Positions 7,951 through 16,742 of a stretch of 64,000 bases of DNA are shown here, one piece after another. The position numbers and the translations under genes are program-made. A model generated the notes under the pieces. It saw only the letters and a list, made by a program, of their open reading frames with translations. It made no database searches and was not told the DNA's origin. Position 1 is the stretch's first letter, and each line of letters begins with the position of its first letter. Origin of the DNA: Micromonospora radicis (GTDB lineage: Bacteria > Actinomycetota > Actinomycetes > Mycobacteriales > Micromonosporaceae). Where the stretch lies: the NCBI RefSeq assembly GCF_003583405.1, contig NZ_QXEC01000019.1:51743-115742 (forward strand), in the 5' to 3' direction.

Positions 7951-9375
7951 ATGACCTCGAGCACGGGCGGCACCGCGCGGGTGTGGGGCGGAAACGCGGC
8001 ACACCGGCTGTACAGCGTCGTGGTCTTCGTGCTACTCGCCTCGCTGGACAATGTCGCGATCGGGCTGGTGCCGCCGCTCTACGGCGCGATCGCGGAGTCC
8101 TTCGCGGTGCCGCAACGGCTGCTCGGGCTGGTCACCGCGGTCAGCTTCCTGGTCAGCGCGGTGGCGGCGGTCGGCTGGGCGTACTTCGGTGACCGCACGA
8201 ACCGTAAGCCGCTGCTGATGATCGGTACGCTGATCTGGGCCGTCGGCACCGGCGGCAGCGGGCTGGCCGGGAACTATCCCACCTTCCTGGCCGCGCAGTT
8301 GCTCGCCGCGGTGGGCCTGGGTGCGGTCGGCTCGGTCGGTTTCTCGGTGGTCACCGACCTGATCTCGCCTCGTCGGCGGGGCCTGGTGATGAGCTTCTGG
8401 GGGCTATCCCAGGGCGCCGGCACGTTGGCCGGCACGTTGGTCGGCGGGTTGCTCGGCGCGACCGACTGGCGCCGGCCGTTCCTGTTGCTCACCGTCGTCG
8501 GCCTGGCCGCCACGGCGGCGTACCTGTTCACCTACGACATCCGGCGGGGCCAGAGCGAGCCGCAGCTGGCCGGCGCACTGGCCACCGGCGCCGACTACGA
8601 CTACCGGATCAGCCGGGCGGACCTGCCCACCGTGCTGGGCCGGCGGACCAACCGCTGGCTCATCCTCCAGGGGCTGACCGCGCAGGCCGCCTTCGGGTCG
8701 CTGGTGTGGCTGCCGGTGCTGTTCGCCGAGCGGGCTCAGGACCAGGGCTACTCGATGGCGACCGCGATCGTGGTGGGCAGCGTCTTCGCCACCCTGTTCC
8801 AGCTCGGCGGGGTGCTCTCCATCGTCGGCGGCCTGGTCGGCGACGCGCTGCAACGGCGTACGCCGTCGGGCCGGGCCCGGGTCGCCGCGGTCGGCGTGCT
8901 GGCCGCGCTGCCGTTCTACCTGGTGCTGTTCTTCGTGCCGATCCGGATCGACGTGCCCGACGGCGCCGGCACCGGTGCGGTGGTGCGGGCCGTGTTGGGC
9001 AGCGTCTTCACCGAGCCGACCGTCGGGCTGAGCCTGCTCACCGCGCTGCTCGCGTTGGCGCTGACCTCGGCGAACTCGCCGAACTGGTTCGCGTTGATCG
9101 CCGACGCGAACCCGCCCGAGCACCGTGGCACGGTCTACAGCCTGGGCAACCTGGTCAACGGGGTGGGGCGGGCCGCCGGCAACGGCCTGGTCGGGGTGGC
9201 CTTCCACGCCCTGCGGGCGGCCTTCCCACCACCGTTGAACTACGCGGTCGGGTTGGCCGCGTTCCAGCTCTTCTTCATCCCGACCGGCATCATGTACTGG
9301 CTGGCCGCCCGCAGTTCGGCCAAGGACATCGCCGACGTACGCGACCTCCTCCAGTCCCGCGCCGAGAAGCTGTAG
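7951..9375 (+). CDS. Major facilitator superfamily transporter
   Basis: 474 aa with about 10-12 hydrophobic segments. The N-terminal half has the MFS motif A-like loop GDRTNRKPLLMIG between helices 2 and 3 and a SPRRRGLVMSFWGLSQGAG segment. A central cytoplasmic loop (about 195-225) separates the two halves. A long insert before the last helices contains FTEPTVGL and EHRGTVYSLGNLVNGVGRAAG. The substrate cannot be told from sequence. It stands alone between the xyl operon and the convergent alpha-glucosidase, so a sugar is possible but unproven. ATG 7951 preferred; a TTG four codons upstream is possible. No strong RBS. Confidence 0.85.
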   Translation: MTSSTGGTARVWGGNAAHRLYSVVVFVLLASLDNVAIGLVPPLYGAIAESFAVPQRLLGLVTAVSFLVSAVAAVGWAYFGDRTNRKPLLMIGTLIWAVGTGGSGLAGNYPTFLAAQLLAAVGLGAVGSVGFSVVTDLISPRRRGLVMSFWGLSQGAGTLAGTLVGGLLGATDWRRPFLLLTVVGLAATAAYLFTYDIRRGQSEPQLAGALATGADYDYRISRADLPTVLGRRTNRWLILQGLTAQAAFGSLVWLPVLFAERAQDQGYSMATAIVVGSVFATLFQLGGVLSIVGGLVGDALQRRTPSGRARVAAVGVLAALPFYLVLFFVPIRIDVPDGAGTGAVVRAVLGSVFTEPTVGLSLLTALLALALTSANSPNWFALIADANPPEHRGTVYSLGNLVNGVGRAAGNGLVGVAFHALRAAFPPPLNYAVGLAAFQLFFIPTGIMYWLAARSSAKDIADVRDLLQSRAEKL

Positions 9376-9392
9376 GGAGTAGGGAGGGGCGC

Positions 9393-11051
9393 CTACCCCT
9401 CGACCCAGACGGTGACGTCGGTGGGCACGCGGCCGGACTCGTCGAGCGGCCCGCTGCTGTGCAGCAGCCTTCCGGCGGGCACGTCGACGGGGGCGGCGCC
9501 GAAGTTGGTCAGCACCACCACGTCGCCGTTGCGGAAGGTCAGCACCTCGTCGCCGGAGCCGAGCCACCGCAACGTGCCCCGCCCCAGCCCGTGCGTACGC
9601 CGCAGCCGCAGCGCCGTCCGGTACATCTCGTACGTGGAGCCGGGCACCTCGCGCTGACGGTCCAGGGCGTACTCCGCCCAGATCGGCGGCTGCGGCAGCC
9701 AGCTCGCGTCGGTCGGCCCGAAACCGTACGAGGGTGCGTCGGCCTCCCACGGGATCGGCACCCGGCAGCCGTCCCGGCCCCGTTGGGTACGGGCGCTGCG
9801 CTCCCAGGTCGGGTCCTGGCGGGCCTCGTCGGGCATCGTGGTGTGCTCCGGCAGGCCGAGTTCCTCGCCCTGGTACAGGTAGGCCGAGCCGGGCAGCGCG
9901 AGCATCAGCAGGGTGGCCGCCCGGGCCCGGCGCAGGCCAGTGGCCGCGTCGGGCTGCTCGTCGCCGATGCCGATGCCGTTGGGACGGGGGGCGCCGATCG
10001 GCAGCCCGAGCCGGGAGGCGTGCCGCACCACGTCGTGGTTGGACAGGACCCAGGTGGTAGGGGCGCCGACCGCGTCGGTGGCTGCCAGCGAGCGGGTGAT
10101 CACCGCGTACTGGGCCGGGGCGGTCCACGCGGCCAGCAGGTACTCGAAGTTGAACGCCTGGTGCATCTCGTCGGGCCGGACGTAGCGGGCCAGCCGCTCG
10201 GCCGGCTCCACCCAGGCCTCGGCCACCAGGATCCGCTCGCCGGGGTAGCCGTCCAGCAGCTGCCGCCACTGCCGGTAGACCTCGTGCACGCCGTCCTGGT
10301 CCCACATCGGCGGGCGGGGCTTGTCCGCCTCCCGCCCGGAGAGGATCTCCTGCGGCTCCTGCCAGTCGGCCAGGTCGGCCTGCTTGATCAGGCCGTGTGC
10401 CACGTCCACCCGGAACCCGTCCACCCCACGGTCCAGCCAGAACCGGAGCACGTCCAGGAACTCCGCCCGGACCTCGGGGTTGTCCCAGTTCAGGTCGGGC
10501 TGGGCGGAGTCGAACAGGTGCAGGTACCACTCCCCGTCGGGGAGCCGGGTCCAGGCCGGTCCACCGAAGACGCTCTGCCAGTCGTTCGGCGGTTCGGCGC
10601 CGCCCGGTCCCCGACCGTCGCGGAAGACGTAGCGTTGCCGCTCGGCGCTGCCCGGCGCGGCGGCCAGCGCCGCCTGGAACCACCGGTGGGCCGACGAGGT
10701 GTGGTTCGGCACCAGGTCGACGATCACCCGCAGCCCACGCGCGTGCGCCTGCTCGATGAGCTGGTCGGCGTCGGCCAGCGTGCCGAACAGCGGCTCGACG
10801 TCCCGGTAGTCCGCCACGTCGTACCCGGCGTCGGCCTGCGGCGACGGGTAGAACGGCGAGAGCCAGATCGCGTCGACGCCCAACTCCTGCAGGTGACCCA
10901 GGCGGGCGGTGATGCCCGGCAGGTCACCGATGCCGTCGCCGCCGGAGTCGGCGAACGAGCGCGGGTAGATCTGGTAGATCACCGCCTCGGTCCACCAGGC
11001 GGTGGTGGTGGAGGCGGCGGGCGGGGCCTGGGGGGTCGGGTTGTCGTTCAG
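9393..11051 (-). CDS. aglA: GH13 alpha-glucosidase (oligo-1,6-glucosidase-like), probable CTG start
   Basis: About 552 aa. (beta/alpha)8 barrel glycoside hydrolase of family 13: AVIYQIYPRSF, GVDAIWLSPFYPSP, VDLVPNHTS, nucleophile Asp216 in DGFRVDVAHG, acid/base Glu in ILVAEAWVEP and the third carboxylate in LSNHDVVRH. Predicted to split maltose- or isomaltose-type oligosaccharides in the cytoplasm after uptake by the upstream ABC system. Start: no ATG, GTG or TTG exists between the LacI stop and the conserved N-terminus; CTG at 11051 has GGGAG six bases upstream, so a CTG start is the best reading. Last gene of the agl operon. Confidence 0.9.
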   Translation of the reverse strand: MNDNPTPQAPPAASTTTAWWTEAVIYQIYPRSFADSGGDGIGDLPGITARLGHLQELGVDAIWLSPFYPSPQADAGYDVADYRDVEPLFGTLADADQLIEQAHARGLRVIVDLVPNHTSSAHRWFQAALAAAPGSAERQRYVFRDGRGPGGAEPPNDWQSVFGGPAWTRLPDGEWYLHLFDSAQPDLNWDNPEVRAEFLDVLRFWLDRGVDGFRVDVAHGLIKQADLADWQEPQEILSGREADKPRPPMWDQDGVHEVYRQWRQLLDGYPGERILVAEAWVEPAERLARYVRPDEMHQAFNFEYLLAAWTAPAQYAVITRSLAATDAVGAPTTWVLSNHDVVRHASRLGLPIGAPRPNGIGIGDEQPDAATGLRRARAATLLMLALPGSAYLYQGEELGLPEHTTMPDEARQDPTWERSARTQRGRDGCRVPIPWEADAPSYGFGPTDASWLPQPPIWAEYALDRQREVPGSTYEMYRTALRLRRTHGLGRGTLRWLGSGDEVLTFRNGDVVVLTNFGAAPVDVPAGRLLHSSGPLDESGRVPTDVTVWVEG

Positions 11052-11110
11052 GGTGTACTCCCGTGGTCCGAACCGGGTAGGGCGGCGGGCGACGCTGCTC
11101 GCACGTTTTC

Positions 11111-12145
11111 TCAGTTTGCCCGCGGCGGTGCGGTCGAGTCCCGCACGACCAGCCGAGTGGGCAGGATCACCGGTGATCCGGGGTCGGTCAGGGTGCTCGC
11201 TCCGGCCGCCCCTTCGAGCGGGTCGAGCAGCAGTTTCGCGGCCAGCCGGCCCTGTTCCGTCGCGGGCTGGGCGATGGTGCTCAGGCCGAGTACGCCGGAG
11301 AGCGCGTGGTCGTCGACCCCGATCAGGCTGACGTCCTGAGGTACGCGCAGGCCAGCGTCGCGCAGCGCGGTCAACGCGCCCATCGCCATCTCGTCGCAGG
11401 CGGCGAAGATGGCCGTCGGCGCGTCTCCGCGGCGCAGCAGTTCCTCGGTGGCCCGGGTGCCGCCAGCGATGTCGAACGTGGACTCGACGTCGAGGCTCGG
11501 GTCGGGGCGCAACCCGGCCGCCCGGATCGCCTCCTGGTAGCCGCGGCGCCGGTGCAGGTGCGCGGTGAAGGCGAGTTCGTCGTCGGGGTCGCCGGAGATG
11601 TGTGCGATCCGCCGATGGCCGAGGTCGAGCAGGTGCCGGGTGGCGGTCCGGGCCGCGGCCAGGTCGTCGATGCGTATGCAGGGCCAGCCCGGCACGTTCG
11701 TGCCGGAACTGACGGTCACCCCCGGCAGCCCCAGGGCGGCCAGGGTGCTCAGGTCGGCCGGCCGCAACGGGGTGGCGACCAGCATGACCGCGTCCACCCG
11801 CTTGTTCAGGTTCGCGGCGCGCAGCAGGCGCTGCCGGTTCTGCTCCCGCCCGCCGAGGTTGTGCAGCAGCAGGTCGTAGCCGGCCTGGTGGACGAAGTCC
11901 TCGACGGCCTCGACGACCACGCCGAAGAACCACCGGGTGATCCGGGGGACCACCACGGCGATCGTGCCGGTGCGCCCGCCGGCCAGGCGCGACGCGTTCG
12001 GCGAGACGGCGTACTGCAACTGCTCGGCTGCGGCGAGCACCCGTCGGCGGGTCGCCGCCGACACGGTCGGCAGGCCGCGCAACGCCCGGGAGACGGTGGC
12101 CGTGGAGACTCCGGCCAGCCGGGCGACATCGTCGATCCTGGTCAC
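11111..12145 (-). CDS. LacI-family repressor of the alpha-glucoside operon
   Basis: About 344 aa. The N-terminal helix-turn-helix TRIDDVARLAGVSTATVSRALR is followed by the hinge and a periplasmic-binding-protein-like core (RTGTIAVVVPRITRWFF, GHRRIAHISG, GVDDHALSG). It sits between the permeases and the alpha-glucosidase, 60 nt before the latter, so it probably senses the imported sugar and represses the operon through the palindrome at 15710-15725. Start: GTG 12145 just before the conserved TRIDD; TTG 12151 is possible. It follows a strong hairpin at 12168-12200, so its expression may be partly uncoupled from the transporter. Confidence 0.9.
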   Translation of the reverse strand: MTRIDDVARLAGVSTATVSRALRGLPTVSAATRRRVLAAAEQLQYAVSPNASRLAGGRTGTIAVVVPRITRWFFGVVVEAVEDFVHQAGYDLLLHNLGGREQNRQRLLRAANLNKRVDAVMLVATPLRPADLSTLAALGLPGVTVSSGTNVPGWPCIRIDDLAAARTATRHLLDLGHRRIAHISGDPDDELAFTAHLHRRRGYQEAIRAAGLRPDPSLDVESTFDIAGGTRATEELLRRGDAPTAIFAACDEMAMGALTALRDAGLRVPQDVSLIGVDDHALSGVLGLSTIAQPATEQGRLAAKLLLDPLEGAAGASTLTDPGSPVILPTRLVVRDSTAPPRAN

Positions 12146-12167
12146 GCCCAACCCCGCTCACGATCCG

Positions 12168-12200
12168 CGTGGTGCCGCCGCCAGCGGCGGCGGCACCACG
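12168..12200 (-). terminator. Strong intercistronic hairpin between permease and lacI genes
   Basis: A perfect 15-bp stem (12168-12182 with 12186-12200) around a 3-nt loop, with outer GATCCG/CGGATC adding to it. It lies just after the second permease stop and before the LacI start, so it probably reduces read-through from the transporter genes. Confidence 0.7.
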
Positions 12201-12206
12201 GCCGGA

Positions 12207-13172
12207 TCAGCCCTTGACGCTGCCGGCGAGCAGCCCACGAACGAAGTAGCGCTGCAACGACAGGAACACCAGCAGCGGTACGACGATCGAGACGAACGCT
12301 CCGGCGGTCAACCGTTGCCATTCGTTGCCCCGGGTACCGGCCAGTTCGGCCAGCCGCACGGTGAGCGGCGCGGTGACATCGCTGCCCCCGGCGAAGATCA
12401 GTGCGACCAGCAGGTCGTTCCAGACCCAGAGGAACTGGAAGATGGCGAACGCGGCCAGGGCGGGTGCGACCAGCGGCAGGACGATGCTGCGGAAGATCTT
12501 GGGGTGGGTGGCCCCGTCGACCCGGGCCGCCTCCATCAGATCCTTGGGCAGTTGCGAGATGAAGTTGTGCAGCAGGAACACCGCGAACGGCAGCGCGAAG
12601 CAGGTGTGGGCGAACCACACCTGGGCGAAGTTCTGTGCGCCGTCGAGGTTCCAGGCGGGCATCAGGGTGACCCCGCCCAGGCTGACTCCGCGAGAGAAGA
12701 AGCTGAGCAGCGGCACCAGGGCCATCTGCAACGGCACGATCTGGAGCGCGAAGATGCCGATGTAGAGCCAGTCCCGGCCGCGGAAGTTGATCCAGGCCAG
12801 CGCGTACGCGGCCAGGGCGGCGAACGCGAGCGGGAACAGCACCGACGGCAGGGTGATCACCAGCGAGTTGATGAAGTAGTTCGCGAGCTGCCCGGATGAG
12901 GCGGACTGCCCGAACAAGACGTCCTGGTAGTTCTGCAGGGTGAACTGCGGATCCCGGAAGGCCGTCCACCAACCGGTGGTCTTCAACTCGGGTTCCGGCC
13001 GGAACGAGGAGATGAACAGGCCGAAGGTCGGGATGGTCCAGACCACCGCGATGACGATCGCGACCAGGGTGGCGGTACGGCTGTTCAGCCGCTTGCGTAC
13101 CCGCGACGCCCGGGTCGATCGCCCGCTGGTGTCCTGGCTGCCGGCGGCGACCGGGGGAGTGGTGGTGGTCAT
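12207..13172 (-). CDS. aglG: Sugar ABC transporter permease, MalG/AglG type
   Basis: 321 aa with six hydrophobic segments. The cytoplasmic EAA loop EAARVDGA (214-221) contacts the ATPase, and the C-terminus YFVRGLLAGSVKG is the classic end of MalG-type permeases. It starts 1 nt after the stop of the other permease gene, so the two are translationally coupled and form the heterodimeric membrane channel. No ATPase gene is nearby; in actinomycetes a shared MsiK-type ATPase normally energises such importers. Confidence 0.93.
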   Translation of the reverse strand: MTTTTPPVAAGSQDTSGRSTRASRVRKRLNSRTATLVAIVIAVVWTIPTFGLFISSFRPEPELKTTGWWTAFRDPQFTLQNYQDVLFGQSASSGQLANYFINSLVITLPSVLFPLAFAALAAYALAWINFRGRDWLYIGIFALQIVPLQMALVPLLSFFSRGVSLGGVTLMPAWNLDGAQNFAQVWFAHTCFALPFAVFLLHNFISQLPKDLMEAARVDGATHPKIFRSIVLPLVAPALAAFAIFQFLWVWNDLLVALIFAGGSDVTAPLTVRLAELAGTRGNEWQRLTAGAFVSIVVPLLVFLSLQRYFVRGLLAGSVKG

Positions 13173-13173
13173 C

Positions 13174-14226
13174 TCAGCCCTCCCGTCGCTGCTGACGCAG
13201 GTTACGGATCTGGAAGATCACGATTGGTACCACCAGGACGAAGAGGAAGACCGCCAGTGCGGAGCCCTGCCCGTTCTGGCCGTACCGGAACGCCTGGTTG
13301 TACATCTCGTTGGCGATCACGCTGGTGTCGTAGTTGCCGTTGGTCGTCGTACGCACGATGTCGAAGACCTTCAGCGTGGCGATCGAGATGGTGACCACCA
13401 CCACGATCAGTGCGGGTCGGATGCTGGGCAGGGTGATCTGCCAGAACATCTGCCAGGGGCTGACCCCGTCGAGGCGGGCCGCCTCCACGATGTCCGCCGG
13501 GATGGACTTGATCGCCGCGGAGAGCACCACCATGGCGAAACCGGCCTGGATCCACACCATGATCACGATGAGCAGCAGCGTGTTCAGCGGTGAGTCGAGC
13601 AGCCATTGCCGGGGTTCACCGCCGAGGCTGACCACGATCTGGTTGAGCAGACCGATCTGCTCCTGGTCCTCGCCCCGATAGGCGTAGACGAACCGCCAGA
13701 TGATGCTGGCGCCGACGAACGAGATCGCCATCGGCATGAAGATCAGTGACTTGGCCACCGCCTCCATCCGGGCCTTGTCCACCAGTACGGCGTAGATCAG
13801 GCCGATCGCGGTGGCCACCAACGGGACCAGCGTCACCCAGACCAGGGTGTTGAGCAGGACCCGCAGGATCGCCTCCTCGGCGAACATCCAGCGGTAGTTG
13901 TCCAGCCCGACCCAGTTCTGGCTGCTGCCGTCCATGAACGACAGCAGGGTGGTCCGGATCGCCGGAACGACCAGACCGATCAGCAGCAGCAGCACCGTGG
14001 GCAGCAGGAAGAACAGCGCGAACAACCCGTCACGGGGCTTCGTCCGGCGGGGTAGTGGGGCCCCGTTGGCGGCGGCCAGGACGAGCTGTGCCTCGCGGCG
14101 CCGGGCGAAGTGCGCCGGTACGGCGTCGAGAACGAAGAGCAGGCCGCCGACCACCACTGCGAAGGCAACCAACCCCCACAGCAACATCATGAGTTTCGGC
14201 GCCTGGTCGGCGAAGTCGAAGTTCAT
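13174..14226 (-). CDS. aglF: Sugar ABC transporter permease, MalF/AglF type
   Basis: 350 aa. An N-terminal helix (about 12-35) and linker precede the six-helix core; the EAA loop reads EAARLDGV (248-255). LLNTLVWVTLVPL and FMPMAISFVGASIIW are typical MalF-type helices. ATG 14226 is set by GGGAGG four bases upstream; a TTG immediately before it is ignored. It pairs with the downstream permease, and the solute-binding protein gene is 70 nt upstream, separated by a hairpin. Confidence 0.93.
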   Translation of the reverse strand: MNFDFADQAPKLMMLLWGLVAFAVVVGGLLFVLDAVPAHFARRREAQLVLAAANGAPLPRRTKPRDGLFALFFLLPTVLLLLIGLVVPAIRTTLLSFMDGSSQNWVGLDNYRWMFAEEAILRVLLNTLVWVTLVPLVATAIGLIYAVLVDKARMEAVAKSLIFMPMAISFVGASIIWRFVYAYRGEDQEQIGLLNQIVVSLGGEPRQWLLDSPLNTLLLIVIMVWIQAGFAMVVLSAAIKSIPADIVEAARLDGVSPWQMFWQITLPSIRPALIVVVVTISIATLKVFDIVRTTTNGNYDTSVIANEMYNQAFRYGQNGQGSALAVFLFVLVVPIVIFQIRNLRQQRREG

Positions 14227-14254
14227 CAACCCTCCCAGGGGTTCTCAAGAGAGC

Positions 14255-14290
14255 CGGTGGGCCGGCCCGCGGCTGCGGACCGGCCCACCG
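14255..14290 (-). terminator. Hairpin between solute-binding protein and permease genes
   Basis: CGGTGGGCCGG (14255-14265) pairs perfectly with CCGGCCCACCG (14280-14290). Hairpins at this place in sugar ABC operons commonly act as leaky terminators or mRNA stabilisers that keep the binding protein more abundant than the channel. That role is inferred here. Confidence 0.6.
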
Positions 14291-14296
14291 TTGGAA

Positions 14297-15646
14297 TCAC
14301 TTCCAGCTGTTCTCGATGCCCTGGAGGACGGTGGCGGTGTCCCGCCCGTTGATCCAGTCGACCATGCCCTTCCAGAAGGTCCCTTGGCCGACGGCCGCGG
14401 GCATCAGGTCGGAACCGTCGAACCGGAAGACCGAGCTGTCGTCCTGGAGGATCTCCACGGAGAGCTTGTCGATCGGGTTGCTGACGTTGGCCAGGTCGAG
14501 CTTGTTGTTCGCCGACACCCAGTCGCCGATCTTCGCGCGGCTGTTGGCGTGCTCACCGGAGGCCAGGTAGGTCTGCACCGCCTGCACCTCGGGACGGTCG
14601 GCGAAGGCCACGACGAACTCGCCGCCACCCAGCACCGGCTTGCCCCGGGCCGGGTCGATGGCCGGGAAGTAGAAGGCGAACACGTCGCCGTCCTCGGCCA
14701 CCCGGGTGCCCTGCGGCCACTGGTTGGCGTAGAACGACGCCTGCCGGTGCATCGCGCACTTGCCGGCCGTGATCGGCACGCCGGCCTCCTGGAACGCGGT
14801 GGTGGCGATGCTGCGCACGCCGCCGAAGCCGCCGTTGACGTACTTCTCGTTCTTCAGGATGGTGCCGGCGCGGTCGAGCGCCTCGGCGACCCGCGGGTCG
14901 TTGAACGGGATCTCGTGCGTGGTCCACTGGTCGTAGACCTCGGGGGTCTGCGTACGCAGCATGACGTCTTCGATCCAGTCCGTGGCCGGCCAGCCGGTGG
15001 CCTCACCGGACTCGATGCCGGCGCACCACGGCTTGGTGCCGCTGTCGGCGATGGTGTCGCTGAGCTTGATCATCTCGTCCCAGGTGGTCGGGACGGCCCA
15101 GCCCTTCTCCTCGAACATCTTCGGGGAGTACCAGACGAACGACTTGACGTTCGAGCCGAGCGGCGCGCCGTAGAAGTTGCCACCCACGGTGCTGTACTTC
15201 AGCCAGTCGGCCGGGTAGTTCTGCTCGGCCATCGCCTTGGTGTCGGCGCTGGCGGCCTTGATCTGACCCCGCTCGGCGAACCGCTCGATCAGACCGGGCT
15301 GCGGGATGAACGCGATGTCGGGGGCGTTGCCACCGTCGGCACGGACGGGCAGCTGCGCCTCGAACTCACCACTGCCCTCGTGGTCGATGTCGATGCCGGT
15401 GCACTCTTCGAACTGCTTCCACGACTCGTCGAGGCGGTCGGCCTCGATGTCCCGGATGGACGAGTAAATACTCACCTTCTTGCCGTCGTGTCCCTGGTAC
15501 TTCTCGTACGGGGCACATTCGGCCGAATCGGCGTTGTTGTTACCGCTGTTGCTGCTGCTTCCGGTGCCGCACGCGGTGGCGCTGAGCGCCAATCCGATAG
15601 CGCCAGCAATCGCGAGGGCCTGGCGTGGCCTGGCAAAGATCGCCAT
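14297..15646 (-). CDS. aglE: Extracellular alpha-glucoside-binding lipoprotein of ABC importer
   Basis: 449 aa. The signal peptide ends in a lipobox LSATAC with the lipidated Cys at 26, followed by a Gly/Ser/Asn-rich spacer. The rest is a family 1 solute-binding fold (VSIYSSIRDIEADRLDESW, GEFEAQLPVRADGG, PQPGLIERFAERG, GVPTTWDEMIKLSD-like segment). It binds the sugar outside the membrane and delivers it to the two permeases. AAGGAGG lies 7 nt before ATG 15646. It is the first gene of the operon, behind the LacI-type operator. Confidence 0.93.
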   Translation of the reverse strand: MAIFARPRQALAIAGAIGLALSATACGTGSSSNSGNNNADSAECAPYEKYQGHDGKKVSIYSSIRDIEADRLDESWKQFEECTGIDIDHEGSGEFEAQLPVRADGGNAPDIAFIPQPGLIERFAERGQIKAASADTKAMAEQNYPADWLKYSTVGGNFYGAPLGSNVKSFVWYSPKMFEEKGWAVPTTWDEMIKLSDTIADSGTKPWCAGIESGEATGWPATDWIEDVMLRTQTPEVYDQWTTHEIPFNDPRVAEALDRAGTILKNEKYVNGGFGGVRSIATTAFQEAGVPITAGKCAMHRQASFYANQWPQGTRVAEDGDVFAFYFPAIDPARGKPVLGGGEFVVAFADRPEVQAVQTYLASGEHANSRAKIGDWVSANNKLDLANVSNPIDKLSVEILQDDSSVFRFDGSDLMPAAVGQGTFWKGMVDWINGRDTATVLQGIENSWK

Positions 15647-15953
15647 GCCCGTCCTCCTTCCTAGCCGGCGCACCCGTGTTCCTGGCGCCGGTCCGATGGG
15701 CGTTTTCACATGTAAGCGCTTGCATCCGGCTGGGTCCACCCCTAGGACGGACACGACCGAGTAACAATCCGGAAACTTGACCGACCGCGATTGGGTGCGC
15801 TCCCAGCGCGACACTTGTCGGCGTCGATAAGCAGGGACTTTCCGCCGGAGAGTCGCCGGCGGAAAGAAGAACGTCAGAATCGGAAGCGCTGGATGTGCCG
15901 CCCCGAGTCGGTCGGCGCCGCCCACGCCACCCCTGGACCGGCCGGTCCGTGGG
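15647..15953. other. Intergenic region upstream of the agl operon
   Basis: 307 bp without a gene. It holds the agl RBS, the LacI-type palindrome at 15710-15725 and, on the minus strand further upstream, a TTGTTA hexamer (15762-15767) that could be a weak -35. No clear -10 is visible. The remainder up to the tspO stop is featureless. Confidence 0.5.
15710..15725. promoter_or_regulatory. LacI-family operator of the agl operon
   Basis: ATGTAAGCGCTTGCAT is a 16-bp palindrome with a single mismatched pair around the central GC. This is the canonical LacI/GalR-type operator pattern (xGyAAGCGCTTrCx). It lies 64 bp upstream of the binding-protein start, which fits repression by the LacI protein encoded in the same operon. 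Confidence 0.75.
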
Positions 15954-16454
15954 TCAGCCGTTCAGCCGCCAGATCGAGAAGTTGAGGGTGGCGGCGAAGG
16001 TCACCCAGGCCCAGTAGGGCAGCAGCAGTACCGCCGCGAGCGTGCTGACCCGTCGGAACAGCAGCACCGTCCCGCCGATCGCCAGCCACAGCAGAGTCAC
16101 CTCGGTGAACGCCAGCCCGTACCAGCCGGCGCCGAAGAAGAGCGGGGTCCAGGCGGCGTTGAGCACCAGTTGCACCACCCAGGCGACCAGCGCCGGGCCG
16201 AACCCCGCCCGGCGCCAGGCCAACCAGCCGGTCAGCGCGATCATCACGTAGAGCGCGGTCCAGACCGGCCCGAACAGCCAGGACGGCGGCGCCCAGCCGG
16301 GCCGGTCGAGGGTCGCGTACTCGGTCGCGGCACCGGAAACGGCGAGGCTGCCGAGGGCGGCTGCGGCGAACACCGCCGCCGCGAAGCCGGCCAAGGCCCA
16401 CCACTGCCGAGGGCCGTCGGTGGGCCGGCGGGTCTGCGCCGTGGTCGTCCGCAT
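15954..16454 (-). CDS. tspO: TspO/MBR-family tryptophan-rich membrane protein
   Basis: 166 aa, the normal family length, with five hydrophobic helices. Family motifs WAPPSWLFGPVWTALYVMI, LNAAWTPLFFG and LLPYWAWVTFAATLN are intact. TspO proteins bind porphyrins and related ligands in the membrane and take part in tetrapyrrole and stress responses. ATG 16454 gives the usual N-terminus; longer in-frame starts run into a tandem repeat array and are unlikely. GGAGA lies rather far (12 nt) upstream. Confidence 0.9.
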   Translation of the reverse strand: MRTTTAQTRRPTDGPRQWWALAGFAAAVFAAAALGSLAVSGAATEYATLDRPGWAPPSWLFGPVWTALYVMIALTGWLAWRRAGFGPALVAWVVQLVLNAAWTPLFFGAGWYGLAFTEVTLLWLAIGGTVLLFRRVSTLAAVLLLPYWAWVTFAATLNFSIWRLNG

Positions 16455-16539
16455 GAGGGCAGCATCTCCGCCCGCGGGGGTGGGCAAACCTGCACCGCAC
16501 TGTCGAACCGGCCAGGGCCGGCGGATCGCCGGCCACCAT

Positions 16540-16645
16540 GACAGAGCCGACCATGACGCGCGCAGAGTCGACCCGACGCGCGCAGAGCCGACCATGACGC
16601 ACGCGGAGCCGACCCGACGCGCGCAGAGTCGACCACGACGCACGC
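16540..16645. repeat. Degenerate ~20-bp tandem repeat upstream of tspO
   Basis: About five copies of a 20-21-bp unit near GACGCGCGCAGAGTCGACC, alternating AGTCGACC with AGCCGACC and CCC with CAT junctions. It lies in the 288-bp gap between tspO and the GPGG gene. No gene is supported there; the repeats keep several frames open by chance. Confidence 0.75.
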
Positions 16646-16742
16646 CGGGGTCGCCGCGCCCGGTGGCTCCGGTCGGGAGGACGGAGTTCCGGTCACGACG
16701 ACCCCGGCGGGTCTGGTTCGGGCGACGCCCTGCGCCGCCACG

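Noticed and set aside
8404..11339. Very long frames (759 and 877 aa) overlapping the MFS and alpha-glucosidase genes
   Set aside because: They run antisense through two clearly conserved genes and encode only low-complexity Arg/Gly/Val-rich sequence.
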